From positions 1 through 63,714 of the forward strand of contig CANRLR010000015.1 of assembly GCA_947631505.1 (NCBI GenBank): 63,714 nucleotides of DNA, read 5' to 3'. Shown here one piece after another: positions 32,527-41,257 of the stretch; the stretch's first letter is position 1, and every line of letters starts with the position of its first letter. The notes under the pieces are model-generated. The model worked only from the letters and a program-made list of their open reading frames with translations. It was not told the DNA's origin and did not search any database. Made by a program: the position numbers and the translations under genes. This DNA comes from an uncultured Lachnospiraceae bacterium. GTDB taxonomy: Bacteria; Bacillota; Clostridia; Lachnospirales; Lachnospiraceae.

Positions 32527-34197
32527 TCAAAGACGGTGCCAGTAGTCCTGCTCAAAGTCAAATCCAATTATTTTCCCGGAATAACCATACCCCTTTACCT
32601 TCCCCTTGAATGTGCAGTTTTCCACCATACCTTCGGAAGCCCCGACGATACCTCCCGTACAGTTTCCCCCTGTCACTTCGCCGCTGACACAAAGATTCTT
32701 TATCATTCCCTCTTCTTCTAATTCGGAAAATAATCCCACGTTATCTTCCAAACGGTAAATATGGAGGTTATAAATCCGGTTACCCTGTCCGTCAAACACA
32801 CCATCAAACTCTTGCACCGGTTGAAAATTTGCATATTGCCGCATATCCAAATCGCATTTCAGATAAAAAGTCTGCCCGCTGAACCACTCACCATCTTTGG
32901 CCAGCTTGCTCAGTCCGGCAAACTGCTCCGGCGTAGAGATAAAAAACTCTTCTTTCTCATCCGAATACCAGCTTGTGTCTACCGGTCCCCAGTGTTCCGG
33001 CGGTGCATCATACCGCTTGCCCGGTATCGCAACTAAATCAATGAGATACTGGTCTGCCACTTCTTTTATCTGACGATAGGGCAGTGAACCCTCATAAGCA
33101 TGAATTTCCATGCTGGAAAAAATACTGTTTCCTTCAAAATTTTCAATCGCATTCAGGTTTAATGCGGGATTTTCAATATACAATTTACTTGCCCGTAATA
33201 TTCCTTCTCCATCCCGATGAGCTACCGATATATCTCCTAATTTTTTTGGAATCACCAGTTCCTTCACAGGAAGAGAGCCAATCTCCGCAGTTCTAAGACT
33301 CTTTGGCAGGGTAAGCTGGCGAACTCGCGTATAAGCAAATGCATCCTCCTCCATAACCCGTAATTTTTCATTCAACTTTACATTCCGAAGCATTCTTGCC
33401 CCGGCAAAAGCAGCACGGCCAATCGTCCGCAAAGATTCCGGCATTTCTACCATCTGCACATAGCGCTGGTTAAAAAATGCCTCCGCCCTGATTTTCTTCA
33501 CCCCCTCAGGGACAGAGAATCTGGCACCGATTTTCAAAATCGGATATTGCAGAAGTTTTTTACCACTTTTCGTGTATAACACCCCATCCACGGATTTGTA
33601 GCAGGGATTATCCTCCTCTACAGAAAAAGAGGTAACCTTTTTCAAATCCAGAAGCGCACTTTTGGCTATCTTATTTACGTCCTTTCCAATTGTAACGGTT
33701 CCCAAGATTCCCGGTGCTGCCGCCATCAGCTTCGTGCCATTTTTGTATATCATTCCCTCATGGGCAGTAAAAACCGGATTCTGCTCATCCACAGTGATAG
33801 ACTTTAAGTTGGGAAAACTGCAAAATGCATTCATCCGGTAACTGATTTGGAAATTATCCCCCCAGGCATCCTCATTAATGTCTTCCATCGAAGCAGGCAG
33901 ATGAATATGCCGTACTCTCTTGTAAGAACTGACATATTCCCCATCAAAAAAATTCAGAGCCGTAATCTTATGTTTACCATCTACTGTATCCGGAATAATA
34001 ATATGTTTTCTCTGTCGCTTAATTCCCACCACTTCATAATTTCTCTGGTCAAAGCAGTAACAAATCAGTATCGCTCCATTGGATGTTCTGACACTGCATA
34101 TTCCCGGTTTTTTAATTTTCGTGCTCCGGTCCACATAAACACAAAATGCCACAAATAGGACGATAAGTACAACAGCACCAATAATAACCCACTTCAT
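32527..34197 (-). CDS. Membrane-anchored BspA-type LRR protein with GLUG-like C-terminus
   Basis: The 556-residue protein has an N-terminal membrane anchor (VIIGAVVLIVLFVAFCVYV, residues 4-22) with no cleavage site. BspA-like leucine-rich repeats (about 60-370; LPASMEDI, FSVEEDNPCYKSVDGVLY, MVEMPESLRTIGRAAFAG, LTLPKSLRT) follow. The C-terminal 150 residues carry FAGLSKLAKDG, FDGVFDGQGNRIYNL and GGIVGASEGMVENC, resembling GLUG repeats of surface adhesins. Display outside the membrane, possibly in host or polymer binding, is expected. The start follows GGGAGGGAATTAGGT. Confidence 0.85.
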   Translation of the reverse strand: MKWVIIGAVVLIVLFVAFCVYVDRSTKIKKPGICSVRTSNGAILICYCFDQRNYEVVGIKRQRKHIIIPDTVDGKHKITALNFFDGEYVSSYKRVRHIHLPASMEDINEDAWGDNFQISYRMNAFCSFPNLKSITVDEQNPVFTAHEGMIYKNGTKLMAAAPGILGTVTIGKDVNKIAKSALLDLKKVTSFSVEEDNPCYKSVDGVLYTKSGKKLLQYPILKIGARFSVPEGVKKIRAEAFFNQRYVQMVEMPESLRTIGRAAFAGARMLRNVKLNEKLRVMEEDAFAYTRVRQLTLPKSLRTAEIGSLPVKELVIPKKLGDISVAHRDGEGILRASKLYIENPALNLNAIENFEGNSIFSSMEIHAYEGSLPYRQIKEVADQYLIDLVAIPGKRYDAPPEHWGPVDTSWYSDEKEEFFISTPEQFAGLSKLAKDGEWFSGQTFYLKCDLDMRQYANFQPVQEFDGVFDGQGNRIYNLHIYRLEDNVGLFSELEEEGMIKNLCVSGEVTGGNCTGGIVGASEGMVENCTFKGKVKGYGYSGKIIGFDFEQDYWHRL

Positions 34198-34294
34198 ACC
34201 TAATTCCCTCCCGACTTTCCATTCCGTAATTCTTTTTCCTTAATGTCATTATAGTCGATTGGGATTTCTTTTTCCAGTCTTTATTTTCACCCGT

Positions 34295-34374
34295 TTGTGT
34301 CTAGGAAACGTTGGCAATTATTTCAAGTTTCTGCGTGAAGGACTGCAATTCTGAAAGAATCGGAACGATTTTGA
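34295..34374. repeat. Left flank repeat of ABC segment
   Basis: TTGTGTC, AGGAAACGTTGGCA and TTTCAAGTT, then GGAACGATTT, recur in inverted orientation at 38752-38827 with scattered mismatches. The 34198-34469 gap contains this and no convincing gene; an ORF reading through it belongs to the shadow of the ABC gene. Confidence 0.6.
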
Positions 34375-34469
34375 ACTGCTTTTCTTTCCCCCTTTCGATT
34401 GGTCTGATTTCCACCAACCTGACAGAAAAGATAGCTATCAAAATCAAATTCATTGCTACTTCCATCACA

Positions 34470-36320
34470 TTATTGATAGTACCGTGCCTGAGCGTTCCAC
34501 AGTTCAAAATACTTTCCGTTGCTATTTTGTAGAAGCTCATCATGAGTTCCTTTCTGAACAATCTTTCCCTTATCAAAAACGAAAATTCTTTCGCAGAACC
34601 TACAGGATGAAAGTCTATGAGAAATAAACACAGCCGCCTTGTCCCCAACAATCTGATTGAATTTTGTATAAATCTCAGCTTCAGCAACCGGATCAAGCGC
34701 TGCTGTCGGTTCATCAAATATAATGAATGGTGCGTCCTTGTAAAACGCTCTTGCAATTGCAAGCTTTTGTTCTTCTCCTCCGGATATATCCGTACCATCC
34801 ATATCAACATTCTTATATATGTAATGATTCAACTGATTTGATAAACTTCGTGTTTTCTTATCAAGCCCCACTGTTTTTAAAGCCTTCCATACTCTCTTTT
34901 CATCATACTCAACAGATGCAGCAACATTTTCGCCTATTGGAAATGCGAAAATTTTAAAATCCTGAAATACAACTGAAAACAAATCAAGATATGCTTCCCT
35001 GTCATAATCTTGAATTTTAATTCCATTTAAAGTAATGTATCCTTCCTGTGGTTTGTAAAATCCGCACAACAGTTTGATCATTGTTGTCTTACCGGAACCA
35101 TTTACTCCTACGATAGCAGTCTGACTGTTTGATGAAATCTTAAAGGATACATTCCTTAATTCATATTCCTTCGACGAAGGATACTTAAAACTCACATTAT
35201 GAAACTCGATTGTCCAATCGCTCTGCTCTTTCGGGATAATTTCCCCCTGTGAAGATACTTCCACAAGATCAATATATTCATACAGAACTTTCAAATACTC
35301 ATTATTACTGATGATCTGTGACATAGAGACAAAAAAATTCTGTATTGATGTGATCAGAATTACAATCGATGAGTAACCCTGCGATACATTGCCTAAACTG
35401 ATATAGCCTTTGAGTGCCCTTAAACCAATGACAATATAAGTAAGTCCTCCAATAAATGATGAAATAATCGTATTAGTTCCGAAATACACTTGAAACAACC
35501 TGAACTTTTTAATTAAAATATCCATCCATGGTTTACGTGCTTTATTGCGAATCTCATCAATAATTAAATCTCTTTGATGAAAGATACGTATATCTTTTGC
35601 TGCCTTATCATCTTCCATATAATTAAAATGATAATAATCAATGTAACGGTTCGTAGCACAGCTTTGATAAAGACCGAATTCTTCTTTGCTTTCTTTTCTG
35701 GAGTTTCTTACCGTTATAGCAATGCTTCCAATAACAACTATGGCATACAGCAATCCGATTCCAAAAGAAGATAACGGGTTGGCTTCACCCGATGTTTTCA
35801 CAAACACTCTTGCAATAATAAGAACTGCTAAGATACAAGCTATACTACTGGTAACCAAACTTGTAATTAATTCTGTTACACTTGTAATACCTCCATTTGT
35901 CATAAACATAGAACCTACTATTCTGGAATGCAGTTCATTATATTTTGGTTCCTCCATTTTGTCGTAATCCAGATTCAGTTTAATATTGTTCAAGTATCTT
36001 TTTAATTCTTGATGAAATACACCATTTGAAATCGCAATCTTTTGTTGCAGCATTGCGGATATGATGTGAAAAAACAGTGTTCCTCCCGTTGTAATAAGTA
36101 CATACTGAATCAGTACTGAGATATTTCTCCTTCCTGTTAATTCATCAATAATAAGAGCAGACATGCAAATCGCAATATAAGGAGTCAATGCATCAATAAC
36201 TGCTTTTATTACATTGATTTTCAACCTATGTGGCGTTAGTTCTGATATAATGGACAGCGCTCGTTTGATTAAGTTTATGTTTTCTAAAAAACTACCATTT
36301 AACCCTTTTTTTCTTTTCAC
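34470..36320 (-). CDS. ABC exporter half-transporter, second gene
   Basis: The 616-residue half-transporter has a six-helix membrane domain (about 1-340) followed by an ATPase domain. Walker A is GVNGSGKT, the signature reads ISGGEEQKLAIARA, Walker B is FIIFDEPTAALDP with the catalytic Glu, and the H-loop is ISHR. It starts at a GTG overlapping the stop of the upstream partner (GTGA, 36317-36320), so the two subunits are coupled and probably form a heterodimer. Such pairs export peptides, lipids or drugs; no precursor peptide gene or protease domain is seen, so the substrate is unknown. Confidence 0.9.
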   Translation of the reverse strand: MKRKKGLNGSFLENINLIKRALSIISELTPHRLKINVIKAVIDALTPYIAICMSALIIDELTGRRNISVLIQYVLITTGGTLFFHIISAMLQQKIAISNGVFHQELKRYLNNIKLNLDYDKMEEPKYNELHSRIVGSMFMTNGGITSVTELITSLVTSSIACILAVLIIARVFVKTSGEANPLSSFGIGLLYAIVVIGSIAITVRNSRKESKEEFGLYQSCATNRYIDYYHFNYMEDDKAAKDIRIFHQRDLIIDEIRNKARKPWMDILIKKFRLFQVYFGTNTIISSFIGGLTYIVIGLRALKGYISLGNVSQGYSSIVILITSIQNFFVSMSQIISNNEYLKVLYEYIDLVEVSSQGEIIPKEQSDWTIEFHNVSFKYPSSKEYELRNVSFKISSNSQTAIVGVNGSGKTTMIKLLCGFYKPQEGYITLNGIKIQDYDREAYLDLFSVVFQDFKIFAFPIGENVAASVEYDEKRVWKALKTVGLDKKTRSLSNQLNHYIYKNVDMDGTDISGGEEQKLAIARAFYKDAPFIIFDEPTAALDPVAEAEIYTKFNQIVGDKAAVFISHRLSSCRFCERIFVFDKGKIVQKGTHDELLQNSNGKYFELWNAQARYYQ

Positions 36321-38173
36321 GCTTCTATTCCCCCAATATCTTTCATATAGTATCGACTTTGTATTTCAAATAATTCTTTATATTTGCCTGATAACTTCAT
36401 TAATTCCTCATGGTTTCCAGTCTCAGCTATCGTTCCCTGATCCAGAAGTATAATTCGGTCACAAAACCTGGTAGATGACAACCGATGTGAAATATAGATT
36501 GCAGTACGATTTTTTGTCAGGTCATTATATTTTAAATACATCTCCTGTTCTGCAATTGGGTCTAATGCAGCAGTTGGCTCATCCAATATAATTAAAGGCG
36601 CTTCTTTATAAATCGCACGTGCCAGCATTAACTTCTGGGCTTCTCCACCGGATAGATTAATTCCACCCTCAACAACAGATGGCACTAATTCTGTAGCCAC
36701 ACCATTTGGTAAGGATACAATCTTTTCTTTCAGTCCAGACAAAGTAATTGCTTCATTTATTTTTTCATGATGCGAAGCTTCATTGTCTATGCTGCTGTCA
36801 TTGCCGCATCCAATGTTCATTGCTATACTCATTGGAAGAAGACAAACATTCTGGAATGATGCGCTTATCAACTCGTAATAATCGTCACGATTGAATTCAC
36901 GGATATCAATTCCATTGAACAGAATCCTTCCAGACGTCGGTTCCAGCAAACCACAGGCCAGCTTAATCAGTGTAGTTTTACCCGCACCGTTATTACCTAC
37001 AACTGCAAGCTTCTCGCCTTTATGTATTGTTAAATTAATATGATTTAGGGTGGCATGTTCACTGCCCTCATATCGAAAACTTACATCCTCAAATCGTAAC
37101 TCGCATGGGGCTTTCACATTTGGGATTGCAGCGCCGCCCTCTCTCCTCATATGATCCTTCAGCTCAGCTAAATAGCGATAATCATCCACACGATAATTAG
37201 CATTTGATAAACTGCTGATTCTATCTACGATCTGGCTCAACCATTGACCAAATCCTGTAATTACTCCAAAATACAGTGTAAAATCTCCAATCGTCATATC
37301 CGAATGGAACATTTTCCATATTAAATAAAGATATGCACCTCCATTACGTGCAAAAATCAATACCACTTCCATCAACTTCCGGCTGGTATATTTTCTCTGC
37401 ACCTTCTGTTCCAACTGCTTGGACTCATTGATGTATTTGCTTGTATTTGCATTGATCCAGTTCTTCATTTTATAAATCTTTATATCTTTTGCCATAAGTG
37501 AATTGCTGATATCGTCCAACACATAACCAAGACGCCGATTTACAACTGCCCTCTCTTCTTTTACACGAATTTCCCATTTCTGTGTTCTAATCGAGACAAT
37601 ACCATCTATCAGATATGTAACAAGCAGAATTAATATTACAATTGGATTTAACAATAAAATAACTGTGCTAAACGAGATGAGTCCCAATACGCTTTTTAAA
37701 AGCTCTACAAGATTAATATAATAAGAGGCCATGTTGACGTATACATTTCTGTTTATGGAACTATGTGCCTTTTCAATCTTCATCTTTCCCTCTTTAGACA
37801 CTGCAATACTATAATCCATGTCCAGAGACTTCCAGTCTTTGCCTATGTAAAAACGCATATTTAAGATTCGAATTGCTCCGATAATTACACTTTGTTCAGA
37901 AAAAAAGCTTATGTATTGGGAAATCATCAACACTACACTTAAACCAGCGATACGTAATAAAAATTCACTACTGGATATGGACTTTCCTATGGAATCCAAT
38001 ACAACTTTTGGAAAATAAATACCTAATAACGAAACAACTAAATCCGACAAAATACGTAAGAGCCATACAAATATCGGCTTTTTTTCAAATGTCCATTGTT
38101 CTTTGAACATAAACCCAAAATTACTTAATATGCCGTGTGTTGTATGCTCCTTTTCTGTTTTTTTACCTTCCAT
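36317..38173 (-). CDS. ABC exporter half-transporter, first gene
   Basis: The 618-residue half-transporter has an N-terminal membrane domain (about 25-340) and an ATPase domain with Walker A GNNGAGKT, signature LSGGEAQKLMLARA, Walker B LIILDEPTAALDP and H-loop ISHRL. Both subunits keep the catalytic Glu, unlike many asymmetric heterodimers. The start follows AAGGAGGAGACTC, 18 nt after a perfect palindrome, which points to control by a dimeric repressor encoded elsewhere. The A/T-rich code differs mildly from recJ and prmA on either side, and the flanks hold repeat and mobile-element scars, so transfer is likely. Confidence 0.9.
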   Translation of the reverse strand: MEGKKTEKEHTTHGILSNFGFMFKEQWTFEKKPIFVWLLRILSDLVVSLLGIYFPKVVLDSIGKSISSSEFLLRIAGLSVVLMISQYISFFSEQSVIIGAIRILNMRFYIGKDWKSLDMDYSIAVSKEGKMKIEKAHSSINRNVYVNMASYYINLVELLKSVLGLISFSTVILLLNPIVILILLVTYLIDGIVSIRTQKWEIRVKEERAVVNRRLGYVLDDISNSLMAKDIKIYKMKNWINANTSKYINESKQLEQKVQRKYTSRKLMEVVLIFARNGGAYLYLIWKMFHSDMTIGDFTLYFGVITGFGQWLSQIVDRISSLSNANYRVDDYRYLAELKDHMRREGGAAIPNVKAPCELRFEDVSFRYEGSEHATLNHINLTIHKGEKLAVVGNNGAGKTTLIKLACGLLEPTSGRILFNGIDIREFNRDDYYELISASFQNVCLLPMSIAMNIGCGNDSSIDNEASHHEKINEAITLSGLKEKIVSLPNGVATELVPSVVEGGINLSGGEAQKLMLARAIYKEAPLIILDEPTAALDPIAEQEMYLKYNDLTKNRTAIYISHRLSSTRFCDRIILLDQGTIAETGNHEELMKLSGKYKELFEIQSRYYMKDIGGIEA

Positions 38174-38190
38174 GAGTCTCCTCCTTGTAT

Positions 38191-38214
38191 TTTATTTATC
38201 AGCTGATAAATAAA
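38191..38214. promoter_or_regulatory. Perfect 24-bp palindrome upstream of ABC genes
   Basis: Half-site TTTATTTATCAG is followed directly by its exact complement CTGATAAATAAA. It lies 18 nt before the ATG, between a TATGCT-like -10 and the ribosome binding site. This is a typical operator for a TetR- or MarR-type repressor, but no such regulator adjoins it. Confidence 0.7.
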
Positions 38215-38501
38215 GCTTAGCATAAAAGAAAAAAAAGAGTAGACTTGTAATTAATTTTGTGGTAAGCTGTATAATGTATTATGCTTAAAAATCGAACTAT
38301 ATAAACCAGTTTAACAAAAGAACATTTATAGTGGCTCTTTGTTTTTTTCACCATTTTTTTACATATTTTTTTATTTCCGCATTGAATCAAATATATATGC
38401 ATGCAGATTCAATGATTTACTCATCTGTTTTATAATATCTGAAAAATTATTCACAATAATATCCATTGTAATTAGCTATCCCCCAAAAAAGCACAGACTT
38501 T

Positions 38502-38720
38502 TCAAATCTCTTTCCGTCTTTTGTCCCTATCTTTACGTTTGTGCTCCCGTTCATCATACTGCTCTACAAGTTCGATGCAGGTTTTCTTGAAGTCTTCTAC
38601 TTGCTGAGCGGAGATTTCACCTTCTTTCTGTTTATTTCTGGCATAACAAGTGTCTTGGATTTACTCTCACTATTAAGGTGCTGGATATGCTCTCGAAATG
38701 CTTTTGTGAGATAGAGAAAA
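38502..38720 (-). pseudogene. Decayed mobile-element ORF
   Basis: One frame reads FREHIQHLNSESKSKTLVMP then EINRKK; a frame shift later another reads GEISAQQVEDFKKTCIELVE then QYDEREHKRKDRDKRRKEI and stop (38502-38504). The charged helical tail looks like genuine coding sequence cut by a frameshift, in the style of accessory proteins of mobilisable elements, but I cannot name the family. The rest of the 38215-38930 gap holds the palindrome, the flank repeat and no other gene. Confidence 0.4.
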
Positions 38721-38751
38721 ACTGAGATTGTGATGAATACCGGTTTGTGTC

Positions 38752-38827
38752 AATAAATCGTTCCAATTCTTCCAGTATTTCAATGAATACGGAACTTGAA
38801 AAAAGTGCCAACGTTTCCTTGACACAA
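38752..38827. repeat. Right flank repeat of ABC segment (inverted)
   Basis: On the minus strand this matches 34295-34374: TTGTGTC, AGGAAACGTTGGCA, TTTCAAGTT and GGAACGATTT in the same order. A short inverted pair (TTTGTGTCAA near 38744-38753 and TTGACACAA at 38819-38827) also brackets it. Confidence 0.6.
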
Positions 38828-38930
38828 GCGCCCCAACAATTCCCTTGCTTTTCCCTGTGGTTACCGCTACAATAAAGGATATAGCGGATAATCGCATTAT
38901 TCTAAAATAAAGGAAAAAGGAGCTGGAAAC

Positions 38931-39881
38931 ATGAAATGGATTCGTTTTACATTAGACACACACACAGAAGCCGTTGATATCCTCAGTTATAAGCTGGATG
39001 AAATCGGTGTAGAGGGAATTGAGATTGAAGATAATATGCCTTTAAGTGAAGAGGACAAAAAGAAAATGTTCGTTGATATATTACCGGATCCGGTAGACAA
39101 TGACGGCTCTGCCAAAGTTCACTTTTATATGGAACCGGAAAATTGCAATCCAGAAAAAATCATGCTGCAGGTACAGGATATTTTTCAGGAAATCAAAGAA
39201 TTCTGTGAAATCGGCAAGGGAACTATTTCTCTGTCAGAGACTGAGGACAAAGACTGGATGAACAACTGGAAAGCATTTTTTAAACCTTTCCGTGCCGCAG
39301 AAAATATTGTAATCAAACCAACATGGGAAGAGTATGAAAAAGAACATAATAAAGATATTCTCATTGAAATCGATCCGGGCATTGCTTTTGGAACCGGTTC
39401 CCACGAAACAACAAAGCTCTGTATTCAGGCTTTGGACAAATATGTAAAGGAAGGGGATTCCATTCTTGATGTGGGATGTGGAAGCGGTATTCTCTCTATT
39501 GCTGCTTTGAAGCTGGGTGCAAAACATGCTACTGCCATTGACATTGACGAAGTAGCTGTCAAGGTAGCAGCAGAAAACATGGCAGTTAATAAAATATCTC
39601 CATCCCAATACACACTGTATGACGGAGATTTAATTACTAATTCCTATATGAAGGTTCGTGCCGGATTTAATCACGACATTGTAGTGGCAAACATTCTTGC
39701 CGATGTAATTGTTCCATTGACCGATATCATTCGGCCGCATTTAAAAAAGGGCGGACTCTATATCACTTCCGGTATCATTGATACAAAGGAAGAAGAAGTC
39801 CGCAGAGCATTAGAAAAAAACGGCTTTGAAATCCTTGCCGTGGAACATATGAAAGAATGGTGTTGTTTTATTGCCAAATAG
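38931..39881 (+). CDS. prmA: Ribosomal protein L11 methyltransferase
   Basis: The 316-residue SAM-dependent enzyme trimethylates ribosomal protein L11. The N-terminal substrate domain (WIRFTLDTHTEAVDILSYKL) is followed by a Rossmann methyltransferase domain: DPGIAFGTGSHETTKLC, then motif I LDVGCGSGILSIAALKLGA, DIDEVAVKVAAENMAVN and NILADVI. These are the PrmA hallmarks. The start follows AAAAAGGAGCTGGAAAC. Its usual neighbours dnaJ or rsmE are absent here. It stands alone, facing the 41-residue peptide gene. Confidence 0.94.
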   Translation: MKWIRFTLDTHTEAVDILSYKLDEIGVEGIEIEDNMPLSEEDKKKMFVDILPDPVDNDGSAKVHFYMEPENCNPEKIMLQVQDIFQEIKEFCEIGKGTISLSETEDKDWMNNWKAFFKPFRAAENIVIKPTWEEYEKEHNKDILIEIDPGIAFGTGSHETTKLCIQALDKYVKEGDSILDVGCGSGILSIAALKLGAKHATAIDIDEVAVKVAAENMAVNKISPSQYTLYDGDLITNSYMKVRAGFNHDIVVANILADVIVPLTDIIRPHLKKGGLYITSGIIDTKEEEVRRALEKNGFEILAVEHMKEWCCFIAK

Positions 39882-39896
39882 AGAGTTCTCTTATCG

Positions 39897-39929
39897 TATA
39901 ATAAAGCGTCGTGAAAAACCGACGCTCTA
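39897..39929 (-). terminator. Terminator of the 41-residue peptide gene
   Basis: On the minus strand AGCGTC and GACGCT pair around a ten-nt loop, followed by TTTATT. A near-identical hairpin is at 59903-59924. Confidence 0.6.
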
Positions 39930-40055
39930 CTAAATTTCATCATCCTTAATTGAATTAAATGCTCCGGTAACAACGACGGAAACAACCGCAACAACGATTA
40001 CTACTGCCAGCAATACAATTCCACCTAATACGCCAAGGGCAGCCATTACACTCAT
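39930..40055 (-). CDS. 41-residue single-span membrane peptide
   Basis: The ORF starts at an ATG behind AAAGGAGATTCTGAT and encodes MSVMAALGVLGGIVLLAVVI, then VVAVVSVVVTGAFNSIKDDE and I. One strongly hydrophobic helix covers about residues 5-30, with an acidic C-terminal tail. The good ribosome binding site, own terminator and the codon pattern support a real gene. It might be a small toxin-like, regulatory or assembly-factor peptide; no family was recognised. Confidence 0.6.
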   Translation of the reverse strand: MSVMAALGVLGGIVLLAVVIVVAVVSVVVTGAFNSIKDDEI

Positions 40056-40130
40056 ATCAGAATCTCCTTTCCCTGTATTTCAGAATAAGATATTATAATT
40101 TTAACATGGGACAGGAGATTCGTCAATTTA

Positions 40131-40742
40131 CTATTCTTCTCCCAACGGAATAAAATCACTCGCCGGGTGCTTACACCATGGACAGATAAAGTCATCCGGA
40201 AGTGTCTCTCCCTCATAAATGTAACCGCACACAGTACAGATAAATCCCGTTTTCTTCTCCGTTCTCGGCGTCTCTTTTATATTTTTCTGATAATAATCAT
40301 AAGTGACCGAATCCTTATCGGACAGCACTGCTGCCTCGGTTACATCTGCCAGAAATAGTGAATGGGTTCCCAGATCTGTCACCGAAACAACCCTCGCTGC
40401 AAGGTATGCGTTACACTCTTTCGCAATATACACAATTCCGTTTTCTGCCCTTTGATACTCTATCCTTTCCAGCTTGTCTGTATCTGCCCCGCTCTGAAAC
40501 CCCCAGTGCTTATAAGTCTCGAACCGGGACTCCGTCGTCAGAACAGACACATTGAACTGTCCGGTCCTTACAATCATATCATGCGTATAATTATCCTTAT
40601 TCACTGCTGCTATAATTCGGTTCGGCTCGACGGTCACCTGTGTAACTGTGTTGATAATGCAGCCATTATCCTTGTTTCCTTCTTTTGCCGTCAGAATATA
40701 TAAGCCATAGGACAAATGATACATTGCCTTTTCATCGACCAT
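40131..40742 (-). CDS. Flavin reductase-rubredoxin fusion
   Basis: The 203-residue redox protein has an N-terminal FMN-binding split-barrel flavin reductase domain (about 1-150; GCIINTVTQVTVEPNRIIAA VNKDNYTHDMI) and a C-terminal rubredoxin (about 165-200; FICTVCGYIYEG and CPWCKHPASDF) whose four Cys bind one iron. Such fusions carry electrons to O2- or peroxide-detoxifying enzymes in anaerobes. The start follows AGGGGAAA. It is the last gene of a run GH51-acetyltransferase-flavin reductase, with a 21-bp gap. Confidence 0.92.
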   Translation of the reverse strand: MVDEKAMYHLSYGLYILTAKEGNKDNGCIINTVTQVTVEPNRIIAAVNKDNYTHDMIVRTGQFNVSVLTTESRFETYKHWGFQSGADTDKLERIEYQRAENGIVYIAKECNAYLAARVVSVTDLGTHSLFLADVTEAAVLSDKDSVTYDYYQKNIKETPRTEKKTGFICTVCGYIYEGETLPDDFICPWCKHPASDFIPLGEE

Positions 40743-40763
40743 TTTCCCCTACTCCTTTTTTAT

Positions 40764-41240
40764 TTATATTCTGCCCATTTTTTCTTTCTCCTTGCAAGAA
40801 ATATTATCATTTTTTTCTTGATAAAGCGTTTTGACCAGGAACATCTCCATCGGCTGTTCATAACCGGGAACATTGAGCACCAGAGCTCCTGCGTCCTGAT
40901 ATCCCAATTTTCTGTAAAAATGCTGTGCATTTTCATTGACCTGAGTAGAGGTCATAACCATTCCATATCCCTCTGCTTTCATATCCTTTTCCCAGTTCAA
41001 TACTAATTCTTTTCCATACCCTTTTTTCTGCGATCTCTCATCCACAAATACCATAGTACAGAAGGGAATACTGTCCCAGAACAGATTATAACGAAGAATA
41101 CCGACAGGGTTATTATCCTCTGACAGAACATACCCTCTTTGGTCTCTCACCTTTTTATCATACTCCTGCTCTGGCAAATGTCTATCCAGTTCAAACCAGA
41201 ACGCTTTATCTTCATTCTGCAAATATCGAATTTCTATCAA
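40764..41240 (-). CDS. GNAT-family acetyltransferase
   Basis: The 158-residue protein has the GNAT core: VGILRYNLFWDSIPFCTMVF V, then DERSQKKGYGKELV (acetyl-CoA pyrophosphate loop Q/RxxGxG/A) and NENAQHFYRKLGYQDAGALV . It acetylates an unknown amine, perhaps small molecule or protein N-terminus. The start codon is TTG, behind GGAGAAACAA; no better in-frame start is near. It sits 17 bp after the GH51 gene. Confidence 0.85.
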   Translation of the reverse strand: MIEIRYLQNEDKAFWFELDRHLPEQEYDKKVRDQRGYVLSEDNNPVGILRYNLFWDSIPFCTMVFVDERSQKKGYGKELVLNWEKDMKAEGYGMVMTSTQVNENAQHFYRKLGYQDAGALVLNVPGYEQPMEMFLVKTLYQEKNDNISCKEKEKMGRI

Positions 41241-41257
41241 TTGTTTCTCCTAACAGT

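Noticed and set aside
34301-34810. A 169-codon minus-strand ORF
   Set aside because: It overlaps the conserved ATPase domain of the ABC gene in another frame; only its last 50 codons lie outside and they fall in the flank repeat.
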